Shown here in pieces: positions 1 to 5,594 of a DNA stretch of 10,487 nucleotides (position 1 is the first letter of the stretch; every line of letters starts with the position of its first letter). The notes beneath the pieces were generated by a model. That model did no database searches, was not told the origin of the DNA, and was given only the letters and a program-made list of their open reading frames with translations. Source of the DNA: JAGGYK01 sp034716155. Its GTDB lineage: Bacteria; Desulfobacterota; Desulfomonilia; UBA1062. The translations under genes were made by a program, and so were the position numbers. The stretch is from NCBI GenBank assembly GCA_034716155.1, contig JAYEFR010000194.1:1-10487 (forward strand), in the 5' to 3' direction.

Positions 1-195
1 TTTTGTTACAGATTTTTTAGATAGGTCTTTGGCTTTGTGGGCCTAACTCATTGGAATCTAAGGAGATATATCCGGATCGCTGGTCTGGTATGGTTTTTGC
101 TCATTTTATTATGGTTTGTGTAAAAATTTGCAGCCTGGGTAGTGTTGCAATAAAAATAAAGGGATTTTGTGTAATAACAACAAGAGGGTGAATAA
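1..195. other. Upstream intergenic region, no confident gene
   Basis: No convincing gene is visible here. From base 2 an open frame reads FVTDFLDRSLALWA and stops at base 46, so it could be the last codons of a gene left of the window, but 14 codons prove nothing. An ATG at 90 opens a 33-codon hydrophobic frame ending in the TGA at 189-191; it has no ribosome binding site and is probably chance. A weak promoter-like pair, TTGCAA at 145-150 and TGTAAT at 170-175, has a spacer of 19, which is too long to call. Confidence 0.4.
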
Positions 196-492
196 ATGGT
201 GGGAACAAAAGAAAGAAGAAGGCTTGCTAGAAAGCCTATCGATGCCAAGGCCATTTGTAATTTTCTGGGCTACGATGATATCTTTGGCCGTGTTAGAAAC
301 ATCAGCGCTGATGGGGCATACATTGTGTTACACGCAATTATAGGCCTGGCCGGAAAATCAATGAATCTCAGTGTAGATGTTGAAAAGTATGGGAAAGTGA
401 TTCCTTTTACAGGTACTGTGGTATGGAGCGAGCCTGAGAGTTTGGGGGTAAAATTTCATAAGCCTGTGGATCCGGACGTGGAATTGTTATGA
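196..492 (+). CDS. Small single-domain PilZ protein (probable c-di-GMP receptor)
   Basis: This 98-residue protein is essentially one PilZ domain, a beta-barrel that binds cyclic di-GMP and passes the signal to partner proteins in motility, biofilm or envelope control. Both parts of the ligand signature are present: RxxxR as R8-x3-R12 (RRLAR) near the N-terminus, and (D/N)xSxxG as N35-S37-G40 (NISADG). Later strands include FTGTVVWSE and a GVKF strand near residues 84-87, typical of the family. The protein is cytoplasmic, with no signal peptide or membrane segment. The ATG is supported by AGAGGGTG at 183-190, five bases upstream. No partner gene adjoins it, so its target is unknown. After the TGA at 490-492 the same frame stays open for 23 gene-like codons, so the native protein may be longer. 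Domain call is secure; exact C-terminus is not. Confidence 0.88.
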   Translation: MVGTKERRRLARKPIDAKAICNFLGYDDIFGRVRNISADGAYIVLHAIIGLAGKSMNLSVDVEKYGKVIPFTGTVVWSEPESLGVKFHKPVDPDVELL

Positions 493-564
493 TTTCTCGA
501 AGATGGTAAGGAATATCCGCTGACTGAAGTTAGAGGTATTAAGCCTGTAAACCCTCATGGCTGA
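493..564 (+). pseudogene. In-frame coding-like extension of the PilZ gene beyond its TGA
   Basis: Directly after the PilZ stop, the same frame reads 23 codons, FLEDGKEYPLTEVRGIKPVNPHG, then TGA at 562-564. The composition (Glu, Lys, Pro, aliphatic residues) looks like real protein, and it follows naturally from the preceding VDPDVELL. Possible readings are a recent nonsense mutation, a sequencing or assembly error, stop-codon readthrough, or chance. The piece has no start codon or ribosome binding site of its own. I judge a disrupted or mis-called PilZ C-terminus most likely. Confidence 0.4.
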
Positions 565-640
565 ACAGCAGGGACAACCGCCAAAAGCGGAAAAATATGT
601 GTTATTTCATCCCCAAATGCAGAAAAATTCTAAATCCTAA
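557..640 (+). CDS. Micro-ORF overlapping the PilZ extension, 27 aa
   Basis: An ATG at 557 opens MAEQQGQPPKAEKYVLFHPQMQKNSKS. Its start overlaps the TGA of the PilZ extension as ATGGCTGA, the arrangement of translationally coupled genes. The first 22 residues look like the hydrophilic start of a soluble protein. The last few codons lie in the heptamer array that begins near 630, so the array appears to supply the stop. There is no clear Shine-Dalgarno sequence. I do not recognise the product; it may be a gene start truncated by array growth, or chance. Confidence 0.22.
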   Translation: MAEQQGQPPKAEKYVLFHPQMQKNSKS

Positions 641-692
641 TTTCTAAACCCTAAACAATATCAAAATCCAAAATCACAATATCTAAACTTAT
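630..692. repeat. Degenerate heptanucleotide array (CTAAAYC-like)
   Basis: From 630 the DNA divides cleanly into seven-base units: CTAAATC, CTAATTT, CTAAACC, CTAAACA, ATATCAA, AATCCAA, AATCACA, ATATCTA, AACTTAT. Unit sequence drifts but the period of seven holds for about nine units. No unit is palindromic and there are no spacers, so this is a simple-sequence array, not CRISPR. It follows directly on the micro-ORF at 557-640. Confidence 0.65.
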
Positions 693-783
693 TTTGCCTC
701 TCGATTACCTCAAGATTACTCATGTCCCTGTTAGTAGTCAGTTGTATATTCGTCTGTTGCAAAACTTTCAGATAGGATGGGAT

Positions 784-937
784 CTTTGCGTAATATCCGT
801 ATTGCCATTGCGAGCTTTAGCGAAGACAAAATATGGGACCCACACGAAGTGTGGGGGGCTTAAGCGAAGTGAAAAATCTCAAAGTGCCTGCAACCGATGG
901 GATTGCCACGTCGGCCTAAAAACCTCCCCGCAATGAA
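784..937. repeat. MITE-like intergenic repeat, copy 1 (longer version)
   Basis: This segment matches the one at 2664-2771 over most of its length. Shared blocks are CATTGCGAGCTTTAGCGAAG, AATCTCAAAGTG, GGGATTGCCACGTCGGCCTA and CGCAATGA. Its ends, GCCATTGCGAG at 804-814 and CCCCGCAATGA at 926-936, are an imperfect inverted repeat. Compared with copy 2 it carries roughly 45 extra bases after GCGAAG, including a perfect 7-bp hairpin: CCCACAC at 839-845, loop GAA, GTGTGGG at 849-855. It encodes no transposase, so any mobility would depend on a source elsewhere. An open frame across it (694-936) is not a gene. Confidence 0.7.
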
Positions 938-1004
938 TATGCCTGCCTATGCCTCCTGTGCGGAGTAAAAATTCTATGTACGTCATACAATATAGGTAGA
1001 TAAA

Positions 1005-1091
1005 ATGTCTCTTATCCGAGATGCAGACAGGCTCTTCAATTATGCAAAGGTCTCAAGAATTGAATCTATTCTATATTTCTCTTTAAGCTGA
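1005..1091 (+). CDS. Doubtful 28-aa micro-ORF
   Basis: An ATG at 1005 opens MSLIRDADRLFNYAKVSRIESILYFSLS and ends at the TGA at 1089-1091. AGGTAG lies about five bases upstream as a weak ribosome binding site. The first 20 residues look protein-like, with a charged amphipathic helix. The frame ends just before the heptamer element starting at 1095, the same relationship as the micro-ORF at 557-640. It may be a gene relic or chance; I do not recognise it. Confidence 0.15.
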   Translation: MSLIRDADRLFNYAKVSRIESILYFSLS

Positions 1092-1094
1092 AAA

Positions 1095-1131
1095 CTGATC
1101 CCTGATCCCCGACCCCTGTTTTCATATAAAC
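1095..1131. repeat. CTGATCC heptamer stretch plus direct repeat, copy 1
   Basis: Bases 1095-1115 are three heptamers: CTGATCC, CTGATCC, CCGACCC. Bases 1101-1131 recur almost exactly at 2784-2814, differing mainly by G/A after GACCCCT and just beyond TTTTCATATAAA. The two copies are direct repeats on either side of the acyl-CoA dehydrogenase gene. Confidence 0.7.
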
Positions 1132-1177
1132 ACTGTCCCCTTTTTCTTGCTTGGGCTGAATTTCCGGTAGTTATTGA

Positions 1178-1206
1178 TTTACAAGTCAATCTTTATAACG
1201 TATAAT
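1178..1206 (+). promoter_or_regulatory. Sigma70-type promoter of the acyl-CoA dehydrogenase gene
   Basis: TTTACA at 1178-1183 (five of six to consensus) and a perfect TATAAT at 1201-1206 are separated by the ideal 17 bases. Transcription would begin near 1213, leaving a leader of about 108 nt before the ATG at 1321. The -35 box sits in a small dyad, ATTGA at 1173-1177 and TCAAT at 1186-1190, which could be a repressor site; that part is inference. Confidence 0.6.
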
Positions 1207-1306
1207 TTTTTTCTGAGATATTTAACAATATAGTTATATCTCCAGGTTAATATGTGCCCTGATTTTTAGTGGGGACGGGGATATATTTTGAGGAGTGAAT
1301 AAAAAT

Positions 1307-1313
1307 AAAGGAG
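1307..1313 (+). promoter_or_regulatory. Ribosome binding site that decides the acyl-CoA dehydrogenase start
   Basis: AAAGGAG lies seven bases before the ATG at 1321 but only one base before the in-frame GTG at 1315. The spacing selects the ATG. Confidence 0.8.
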
Positions 1314-1320
1314 TGTGAAT

Positions 1321-2466
1321 ATGAATTTTGATCTAACTGATGAGCAAAAGATGCTTAAGGAAACGGTTCGGAAGTTTAGTGAAAAGGAGATAGCTCCTCT
1401 GGTCGAGGAAATGGATCAAGAAGAAAAGTTTATAGAAGACCTGTGGGAAAAGGCAAAGCCCCTGGGGTTTTTGGGTATGGGTATCCCCCCTGAGTATGAT
1501 GGTATGCACACAGACTACCTTTCCTTTGGGCTGATGGGGGAGGAATTGGGAAAGGTTGATGCCGGCGTGGCCACGGTTTTTGGGTCACATAGTCTACTTT
1601 GTGCCAATAACATTGCCCGCAATGGCACTGAAGAACAAAAGAAGAAGTATCTGTCAATCTTGGCAAAAGGCGAAAAAAGGGGTTGCATGGGCCTGACAGA
1701 ACCAGGCGCTGGATCAGATGCCACATCCTTAAAGACAAGCGCCCGCAAGGTAGGTAATGAATATATTTTAAATGGCACCAAGACGTTTATATCCAATGCG
1801 CCTATTGCAGATATAGCCCTTATATATGCCACAGTAGACCCGTCTATCGGCACAAATGGGTTATGTGCCTTTATAGTAGAGAAGGATTTTCCCGGGTATC
1901 AGGTAGGGAGAAAGCTTTCAAAGATGGGTCTGCGATCATCGCCCACAGGCGAGATCATAATGGAAGATTGCCATGTGCCTGAAGAGAATCTCTTGGGGGG
2001 TGTTGAAGGCAAAGGATTGGGGCAGATGTTCTCCGGGCTTGATGTGGAGAGATTTATGTGGAGCTGTCTTGCCATAGGTATTGCCCAGGCCGCCTTTGAT
2101 GTATCCCTTAGATATTCCAAGGAAAGGGAGCAGTTTGGCCGGCCAATATTTAACTTTGAGATGATACAGGATAAGCTTGTTTCAATGCTGGTGGAGATTG
2201 AGGCTGCCAGGCTTCTTGCATACAAGGGATTGACATTATGGGATCAGGGCAAACTCAGGGAGGCCAGGATGTTGGCTGCACAGTCAAAGCTTTATGCATG
2301 TGAGATGTCGGCTAAAGTTACGGGAGAGGCAGTGCATATCCATGGGGGGTACGGTTATATGAAGGAATTCCCGGTGGAAAGATATATGCGGGATGCCAAG
2401 GTCTTTCCCATAGGGGCCGGAACAAGTGAGGTTCAAAAACTGATCATTGCCCATTCTCTGAGATAG
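1321..2466 (+). CDS. Acyl-CoA dehydrogenase, isovaleryl-CoA-dehydrogenase-type active site
   Basis: This 381-residue FAD enzyme belongs to the acyl-CoA dehydrogenase family, which oxidises acyl-CoA to the trans-2-enoyl-CoA and passes electrons to electron-transfer flavoprotein in the cytoplasm. Length is normal. The N-terminal helical domain begins NFDLTDEQKMLKETVRKF; the FAD/substrate signature GLTEPGAGSDATSLKT is at 124-139; the middle beta domain includes NGTKTFISNA (151-160); the C-terminal helical domain has HGGYGYMKEFPVERYMRDAK (341-360). The usual catalytic Glu of short- and medium-chain enzymes (YEGT) is replaced by Ala366 in IGAGTSE. As in isovaleryl-CoA dehydrogenase, the base is probably the Glu in GLDVERF, E243. 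The substrate may be branched-chain or longer acyl-CoA, but cannot be fixed from sequence. It appears monocistronic, with its own promoter, and lies between repeats. The ATG at 1321 is chosen over GTG 1315 on ribosome-site spacing. Confidence 0.93.
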   Translation: MNFDLTDEQKMLKETVRKFSEKEIAPLVEEMDQEEKFIEDLWEKAKPLGFLGMGIPPEYDGMHTDYLSFGLMGEELGKVDAGVATVFGSHSLLCANNIARNGTEEQKKKYLSILAKGEKRGCMGLTEPGAGSDATSLKTSARKVGNEYILNGTKTFISNAPIADIALIYATVDPSIGTNGLCAFIVEKDFPGYQVGRKLSKMGLRSSPTGEIIMEDCHVPEENLLGGVEGKGLGQMFSGLDVERFMWSCLAIGIAQAAFDVSLRYSKEREQFGRPIFNFEMIQDKLVSMLVEIEAARLLAYKGLTLWDQGKLREARMLAAQSKLYACEMSAKVTGEAVHIHGGYGYMKEFPVERYMRDAKVFPIGAGTSEVQKLIIAHSLR

Positions 2467-2474
2467 AGAGTGGA

Positions 2475-2619
2475 GAGTTAAGAGTAAAGAGTTAAGAGTA
2501 AAGAGTTAAAAAAGGTGTTGAGTTTTGGGTGTTGGGTGATTAAGAATAGTCGTGAGTCGTGAGTCGTGAGTCGTGAGTCGAAAAGATAAAAGACAAGAGA
2601 TAAAAGATTAAAGATAAAA
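2475..2619. repeat. Long heptanucleotide-phased intergenic array
   Basis: Bases 2475-2509 are five alternating units GAGTTAA/GAGTAAA. After a 5-base shift, 2515-2619 is 15 consecutive heptamers in one unbroken phase: GTGTTGA, GTTTTGG, GTGTTGG, GTGATTA, AGAATAG, four TCGTGAG, TCGAAAA, GATAAAA, GACAAGA, GATAAAA, GATTAAA, GATAAAA. Several unrelated unit families share the phase. The array begins eight bases after the dehydrogenase stop. There are no spacers or palindromic units, so it is not CRISPR, and no terminator hairpin is present in it. Confidence 0.75.
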
Positions 2620-2663
2620 AAATAGTTTTATGGGAAATGTAGGGGCCTTTTGCCCTCATCGGC

Positions 2664-2771
2664 CTTTGCATAATACCCATATTGTCATTGCGAGCTTTAG
2701 CGAAGCAATCTCAAAGTGTCTGCAACCAATATGGGATTGCCACGTCGGCCTAAAAACCTCCTCGCAATGAC
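2664..2771. repeat. MITE-like intergenic repeat, copy 2
   Basis: An 88-bp core at 2684-2771 is bounded by perfect 11-bp terminal inverted repeats, GTCATTGCGAG at 2684-2694 and CTCGCAATGAC at 2761-2771. Similarity to copy 1 (784-937) continues about 20 bases to the left of the core. A second inverted pair, CCCATATTG at 2676-2684 and CAATATGGG at 2727-2735, lies partly inside. The core motif resembles a GTCATTGCGAG...GCGAAGCAATCTC repeat that I recall as widespread in bacterial genomes. It has no coding capacity. Confidence 0.75.
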
Positions 2772-2773
2772 AT

Positions 2774-2829
2774 CCCCCTGGCCCCTGATCCCCGACCCCT
2801 ATTTTCATATAAAAACAGGGGTCAGGGGG
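2774..2829. repeat. Heptamer/direct repeat copy 2, forming a hairpin at the lolA 3' end
   Basis: Bases 2774-2801 split into heptamers CCCCCTG, GCCCCTG, ATCCCCG, ACCCCTA; 2784-2814 repeats 1101-1131. The element also folds: CCCCTGA (2782-2788) pairs with TCAGGGG (2822-2828), and ACCCCT (2795-2800) with AGGGGT (2817-2822). On the minus strand this hairpin begins at the lolA stop codon. It lacks the run of T after the stem that an intrinsic terminator needs, so a terminator role for the lolA operon is only possible. Confidence 0.6.
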
Positions 2830-3409
2830 CGGAAGCAGGATGCTTAATGGAAAAGGTCTCATCGGATAGGCCCTGATCAAATATATAATTATGGAATACC
2901 AGATCAATGCGGTTGCCGATGAAATCAGCAGCTTGTATCCGGTTTATGAGATATTCATTATCCACCCATACCACGATAGACCCCTGGCCTTGCTTTGGGG
3001 TGAGTAAGAGGTGGTCATCCTTTATCTGAACTTCATAATCCTTTTCTATAGTGTCAATGCCTGACATAAATGCAAGGATATTTTGGGAGGCTATTTCTTG
3101 GGGTATCTCCTGTACACTAAGCTCATCTTCTTCAGGCAGATAGATTGACACCTGGTTTTCTTTAAGTAGGATTATTTGTCTCTGCGGTTTATACACATCC
3201 ATACGGACATGGCCTGGCTTCTTATAAGAGACCTTTCCCTCAAAGTGGATTTCGCCACCCTTAAGACGTTGGTGTGTCACCTGGCTGAATCCTACAATAA
3301 AATCCCTATGAGAGGCATACCTGTGCTGTATATTACTTAATGTAAGGGCATGGGCATGGCCTGGTAAAATGAAAGCGATACCTAATAATATATATAATAT
3401 CTTATTCAT
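2822..3409 (-). CDS. lolA: Outer-membrane lipoprotein carrier protein LolA
   Basis: LolA is the periplasmic chaperone that accepts lipoproteins released by the LolCDE transporter and carries them across the periplasm to the outer membrane. The 195-residue length fits the family. Residues 1-21 are a signal peptide: MNK, a hydrophobic run, then AHA with likely cleavage before LTLS. The mature protein shows the LolA beta-sheet pattern: FSQVTHQ (41-47), FEGKVSYKKPGHVRMDVYKP (57-76) where GxVxYxKPGxxRx is the family core, and NYIFDQGLSDETFSIKHP near the C-terminus. The ATG overlaps the ftsK stop by 8 bp, so it is the coupled last gene of the operon. Its final codons (PASAP and stop) lie at the edge of an intergenic repeat hairpin, so the native C-terminus may have been altered. 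Presence of lolA marks a diderm envelope. Confidence 0.9.
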   Translation of the reverse strand: MNKILYILLGIAFILPGHAHALTLSNIQHRYASHRDFIVGFSQVTHQRLKGGEIHFEGKVSYKKPGHVRMDVYKPQRQIILLKENQVSIYLPEEDELSVQEIPQEIASQNILAFMSGIDTIEKDYEVQIKDDHLLLTPKQGQGSIVVWVDNEYLINRIQAADFIGNRIDLVFHNYIFDQGLSDETFSIKHPASAP

Positions 3410-5582
3410 CCATCCCTTCCGGATAAGGTTTTATCAGCACCTTTCTTGGTTTCCCGGCTACATCAGCCGGCCCTACAATACCCTCTTTTTCCATCTGCTC
3501 TATAATTCTCGCAGCCCTGTTATAACCTATTCTTAGGTGTCTCTGTATAAGCGAGATGGATGCGCTCCCATTGTTTACTACAAATTCTAAGGCCTGGTCA
3601 TACATCGGGTCATATTCCTGAGGCTGGGTTAAGTCGTTATCCTCTTTAGATATCCGCTTGATATGTTCGTTTATGTCCTTGACATAATCCGGGTTTTTTT
3701 GCTCCCTTATAAATTCCACAACACTGTCTACTTCCTCTTCTGATACAAGTGCACCATGGATGCGTCTAAGATATGGTGAACCAGGGGACAAGAATAGCAT
3801 ATCTCCCTGGGCCAATAATTGCTCAGCGCCTGAGCCATCCAGGATTGTCCTTGAATCTATCTTTGAAGACACTCTAAAGGATATTCGTGCCGGGAAGTTT
3901 GCCTTTATAAGGCCTGTTATTACATCAACCGATGGCCTTTGTGTTGCTACTATCATGTATATGCCTGCTGCTCTGGCTATCTGGGCAAGTCTTGCAATAT
4001 ACTCCTCAATCTCCCTGCTTACCATCATAAGATCAGCCATTTCATCTACAACAATTACAATTTTTGGCAAGATACCCAGCTGGGCATCGTCCTTCATTGT
4101 TGTTGCAAGTATTGTTGGTGCATCCTTATTGGTCTTTTCCACCTTTTTATTGTATGTATCTATAATCTTTACACCAAGGGTTTTGAATAATTTATAGCGC
4201 ATCTCTATCTCAGAGATAGCCCATTTGAACACGGCTAATGCCTCCTTAGTGTCTGTCACCACGGGATACAAAAGATGCGGAATCCCATCATAATGGGAAA
4301 GCTCGATCCTTTTGGGGTCTATAATGATAAATTTTAATACTGAGGGGCTGCACCGATAGAGTAGAGACAGGATCATGGCATTTAATCCTACGCTTTTGCC
4401 TGTACCTGTGGCCCCTGCTATTAATAGATGAGGCATCCTTGCCAGGTCAGCAACCACAGGGGCGCCTTGTATATCAGTGCCTAAGGCCAGCGTGAGCGAA
4501 GATGTTGCGGTGATAAATTCACTGCTTGCTATTATCTTTCTTAAATATACTGTCTCCCGGCTGCGGTTTGGAATCTCTATACCTACTGCATTCTTGCCAG
4601 GGATTGGCGCTACTACCCTTACAGGGGTTGCCTTCAGCGCCATAGCCAGATCGTCTGCCAGGGCTACGATCCTGTTTATCTTGATTCCAGGGGCAGGCCT
4701 GAATTCATACATGGTAATAATAGGTCCTGGCGTTATATCCAGAATTTCTCCATCCACACCAAAATCCTTAAGCTTTGAAGTGATAAGGGATGCTGTTGCC
4801 TTTAATTCTTTAGATGTTACAGACTTGCCGCGAGACTCAGACGCCCTTAAATATGACAACGGCGGGAGGTTGTAATCTCCTAAGAACCCAAGCTTTGTCT
4901 GAAGCGGAAGTCTTGTCTTTTCAGGGGCTGGCTTCCCTCTTTTATGATTATTGATATTTATACCTTTCTTCGTATCTTTTCTGGTTTGTGTGACTTGCGC
5001 GCCCTCGATTGAAGGGGCATCTGCGGTTACTTTTCTTTGACTTAAATCACTGATCAGATCTTTTATAGCAGTATAGGCCCTTGGCAGGTCATAGCCCACT
5101 ATTAAGGCTGCACTAAGCAAGGTAATCAGTAATACGAGAGAGCCCCATGGGTTAAGATAAGTACTAAGTCCTTTACCTATAATGGTTCCCAAGGCGCCGC
5201 CTGCCATTCTGGAGACACCATATATTTTTACCTCTTCAAAGAATACGCCTAAGAATATAATAAACACAAAAAATATAATTAATGAGCTAAAGGCATTTAA
5301 CAATCGAACACGCCTTAGGCCGGCAAGGTATCTATAGATATATTCGATAAAAAAGATGGGGATGAAAAAGGCACCTATTCCAAAGAGTGCAAATAGGACA
5401 TCAGCCACATATGCGCCTAATATGCCCATCCAGTTCTTTATGCTTTCTACATGTGCATAGTTTGAAAGGCAGGGATCTGATGCAGAGTATGATATAAGAG
5501 CAAGGGATAAAAAAATGGCAATTGCCGCGATAATCAGGGATATTATTCTCTTCTTGATTAAATCTTGCCCTTCCTGCTTCAA
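3402..5582 (-). CDS. ftsK: DNA translocase FtsK/SpoIIIE family
   Basis: FtsK is a membrane-anchored hexameric ATPase that pumps chromosome ends through the closing septum and assists dimer resolution. The protein has about 726 residues. Four membrane segments lie roughly at 12-32, 55-83, 97-114 and 145-164. A short basic linker follows to about 225, closer to SpoIIIE than to the very long linker of E. coli FtsK. The RecA-like motor has Walker A GATGTGKS at 390-397 and Walker B VIVVDE with D513-E514. The C-terminal gamma winged helix, about 657-720, reads SLIQRHLRIGYNRAARIIEQ and then a GKPRKVLI tail; it reads KOPS-type polar sequences. A GTG at 5591 would overlap uppP by 4 bp but has no ribosome site. 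I prefer the TTG at 5582, preceded by GAGGTGAT with eight bases after GAGG. The stop overlaps the lolA start. Confidence 0.95.
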   Translation of the reverse strand: MKQEGQDLIKKRIISLIIAAIAIFLSLALISYSASDPCLSNYAHVESIKNWMGILGAYVADVLFALFGIGAFFIPIFFIEYIYRYLAGLRRVRLLNAFSSLIIFFVFIIFLGVFFEEVKIYGVSRMAGGALGTIIGKGLSTYLNPWGSLVLLITLLSAALIVGYDLPRAYTAIKDLISDLSQRKVTADAPSIEGAQVTQTRKDTKKGININNHKRGKPAPEKTRLPLQTKLGFLGDYNLPPLSYLRASESRGKSVTSKELKATASLITSKLKDFGVDGEILDITPGPIITMYEFRPAPGIKINRIVALADDLAMALKATPVRVVAPIPGKNAVGIEIPNRSRETVYLRKIIASSEFITATSSLTLALGTDIQGAPVVADLARMPHLLIAGATGTGKSVGLNAMILSLLYRCSPSVLKFIIIDPKRIELSHYDGIPHLLYPVVTDTKEALAVFKWAISEIEMRYKLFKTLGVKIIDTYNKKVEKTNKDAPTILATTMKDDAQLGILPKIVIVVDEMADLMMVSREIEEYIARLAQIARAAGIYMIVATQRPSVDVITGLIKANFPARISFRVSSKIDSRTILDGSGAEQLLAQGDMLFLSPGSPYLRRIHGALVSEEEVDSVVEFIREQKNPDYVKDINEHIKRISKEDNDLTQPQEYDPMYDQALEFVVNNGSASISLIQRHLRIGYNRAARIIEQMEKEGIVGPADVAGKPRKVLIKPYPEGMDE

Positions 5583-5586
5583 CGAA

Positions 5587-5594
5587 ATCACCTC
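5587..5594 (-). promoter_or_regulatory. Strong Shine-Dalgarno site favouring the ftsK TTG start
   Basis: On the minus strand GAGGTGAT matches eight bases of the 16S-complementary sequence and stands correctly for the TTG at 5582-5580. It cannot serve the GTG at 5591-5589, which lies inside it. The uppP stop (5590-5588) is also inside the site, so the two genes are probably translationally coupled. Confidence 0.6.

Noticed and set aside
48..254. A 68-codon minus-strand frame
   Set aside because: It overlaps the start of the PilZ gene on the opposite strand and has low-complexity, unstructured composition.
490..492. Selenocysteine at the PilZ TGA
   Set aside because: No redox context and no clear SECIS-like hairpin directly after the codon; mutation or assembly error is simpler.
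541..600. Possible c-di-GMP riboswitch near the PilZ gene
   Set aside because: The stretch lies downstream of the gene and lacks the conserved GEMM core; the CCGC-CAAAA-GCGG hairpin at 578-590 is small and followed by A, not T.
694..936. An 80-codon plus-strand frame with a TTG start
   Set aside because: It has no ribosome binding site, and more than half of it lies in the MITE-like repeat. The translation resembles no protein I know.
2475..2619. Possible CRISPR array
   Set aside because: Units are only 7 bp, contiguous, without unique spacers, and no cas gene is near.
2676..2829. Intrinsic terminators between the convergent genes
   Set aside because: Several hairpins exist, but none is followed by a T-run on either strand.
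3760..4875. Plus-strand frames inside ftsK
   Set aside because: They are antisense to conserved motor-domain codons, including the Walker motifs, and are shadows of ftsK.
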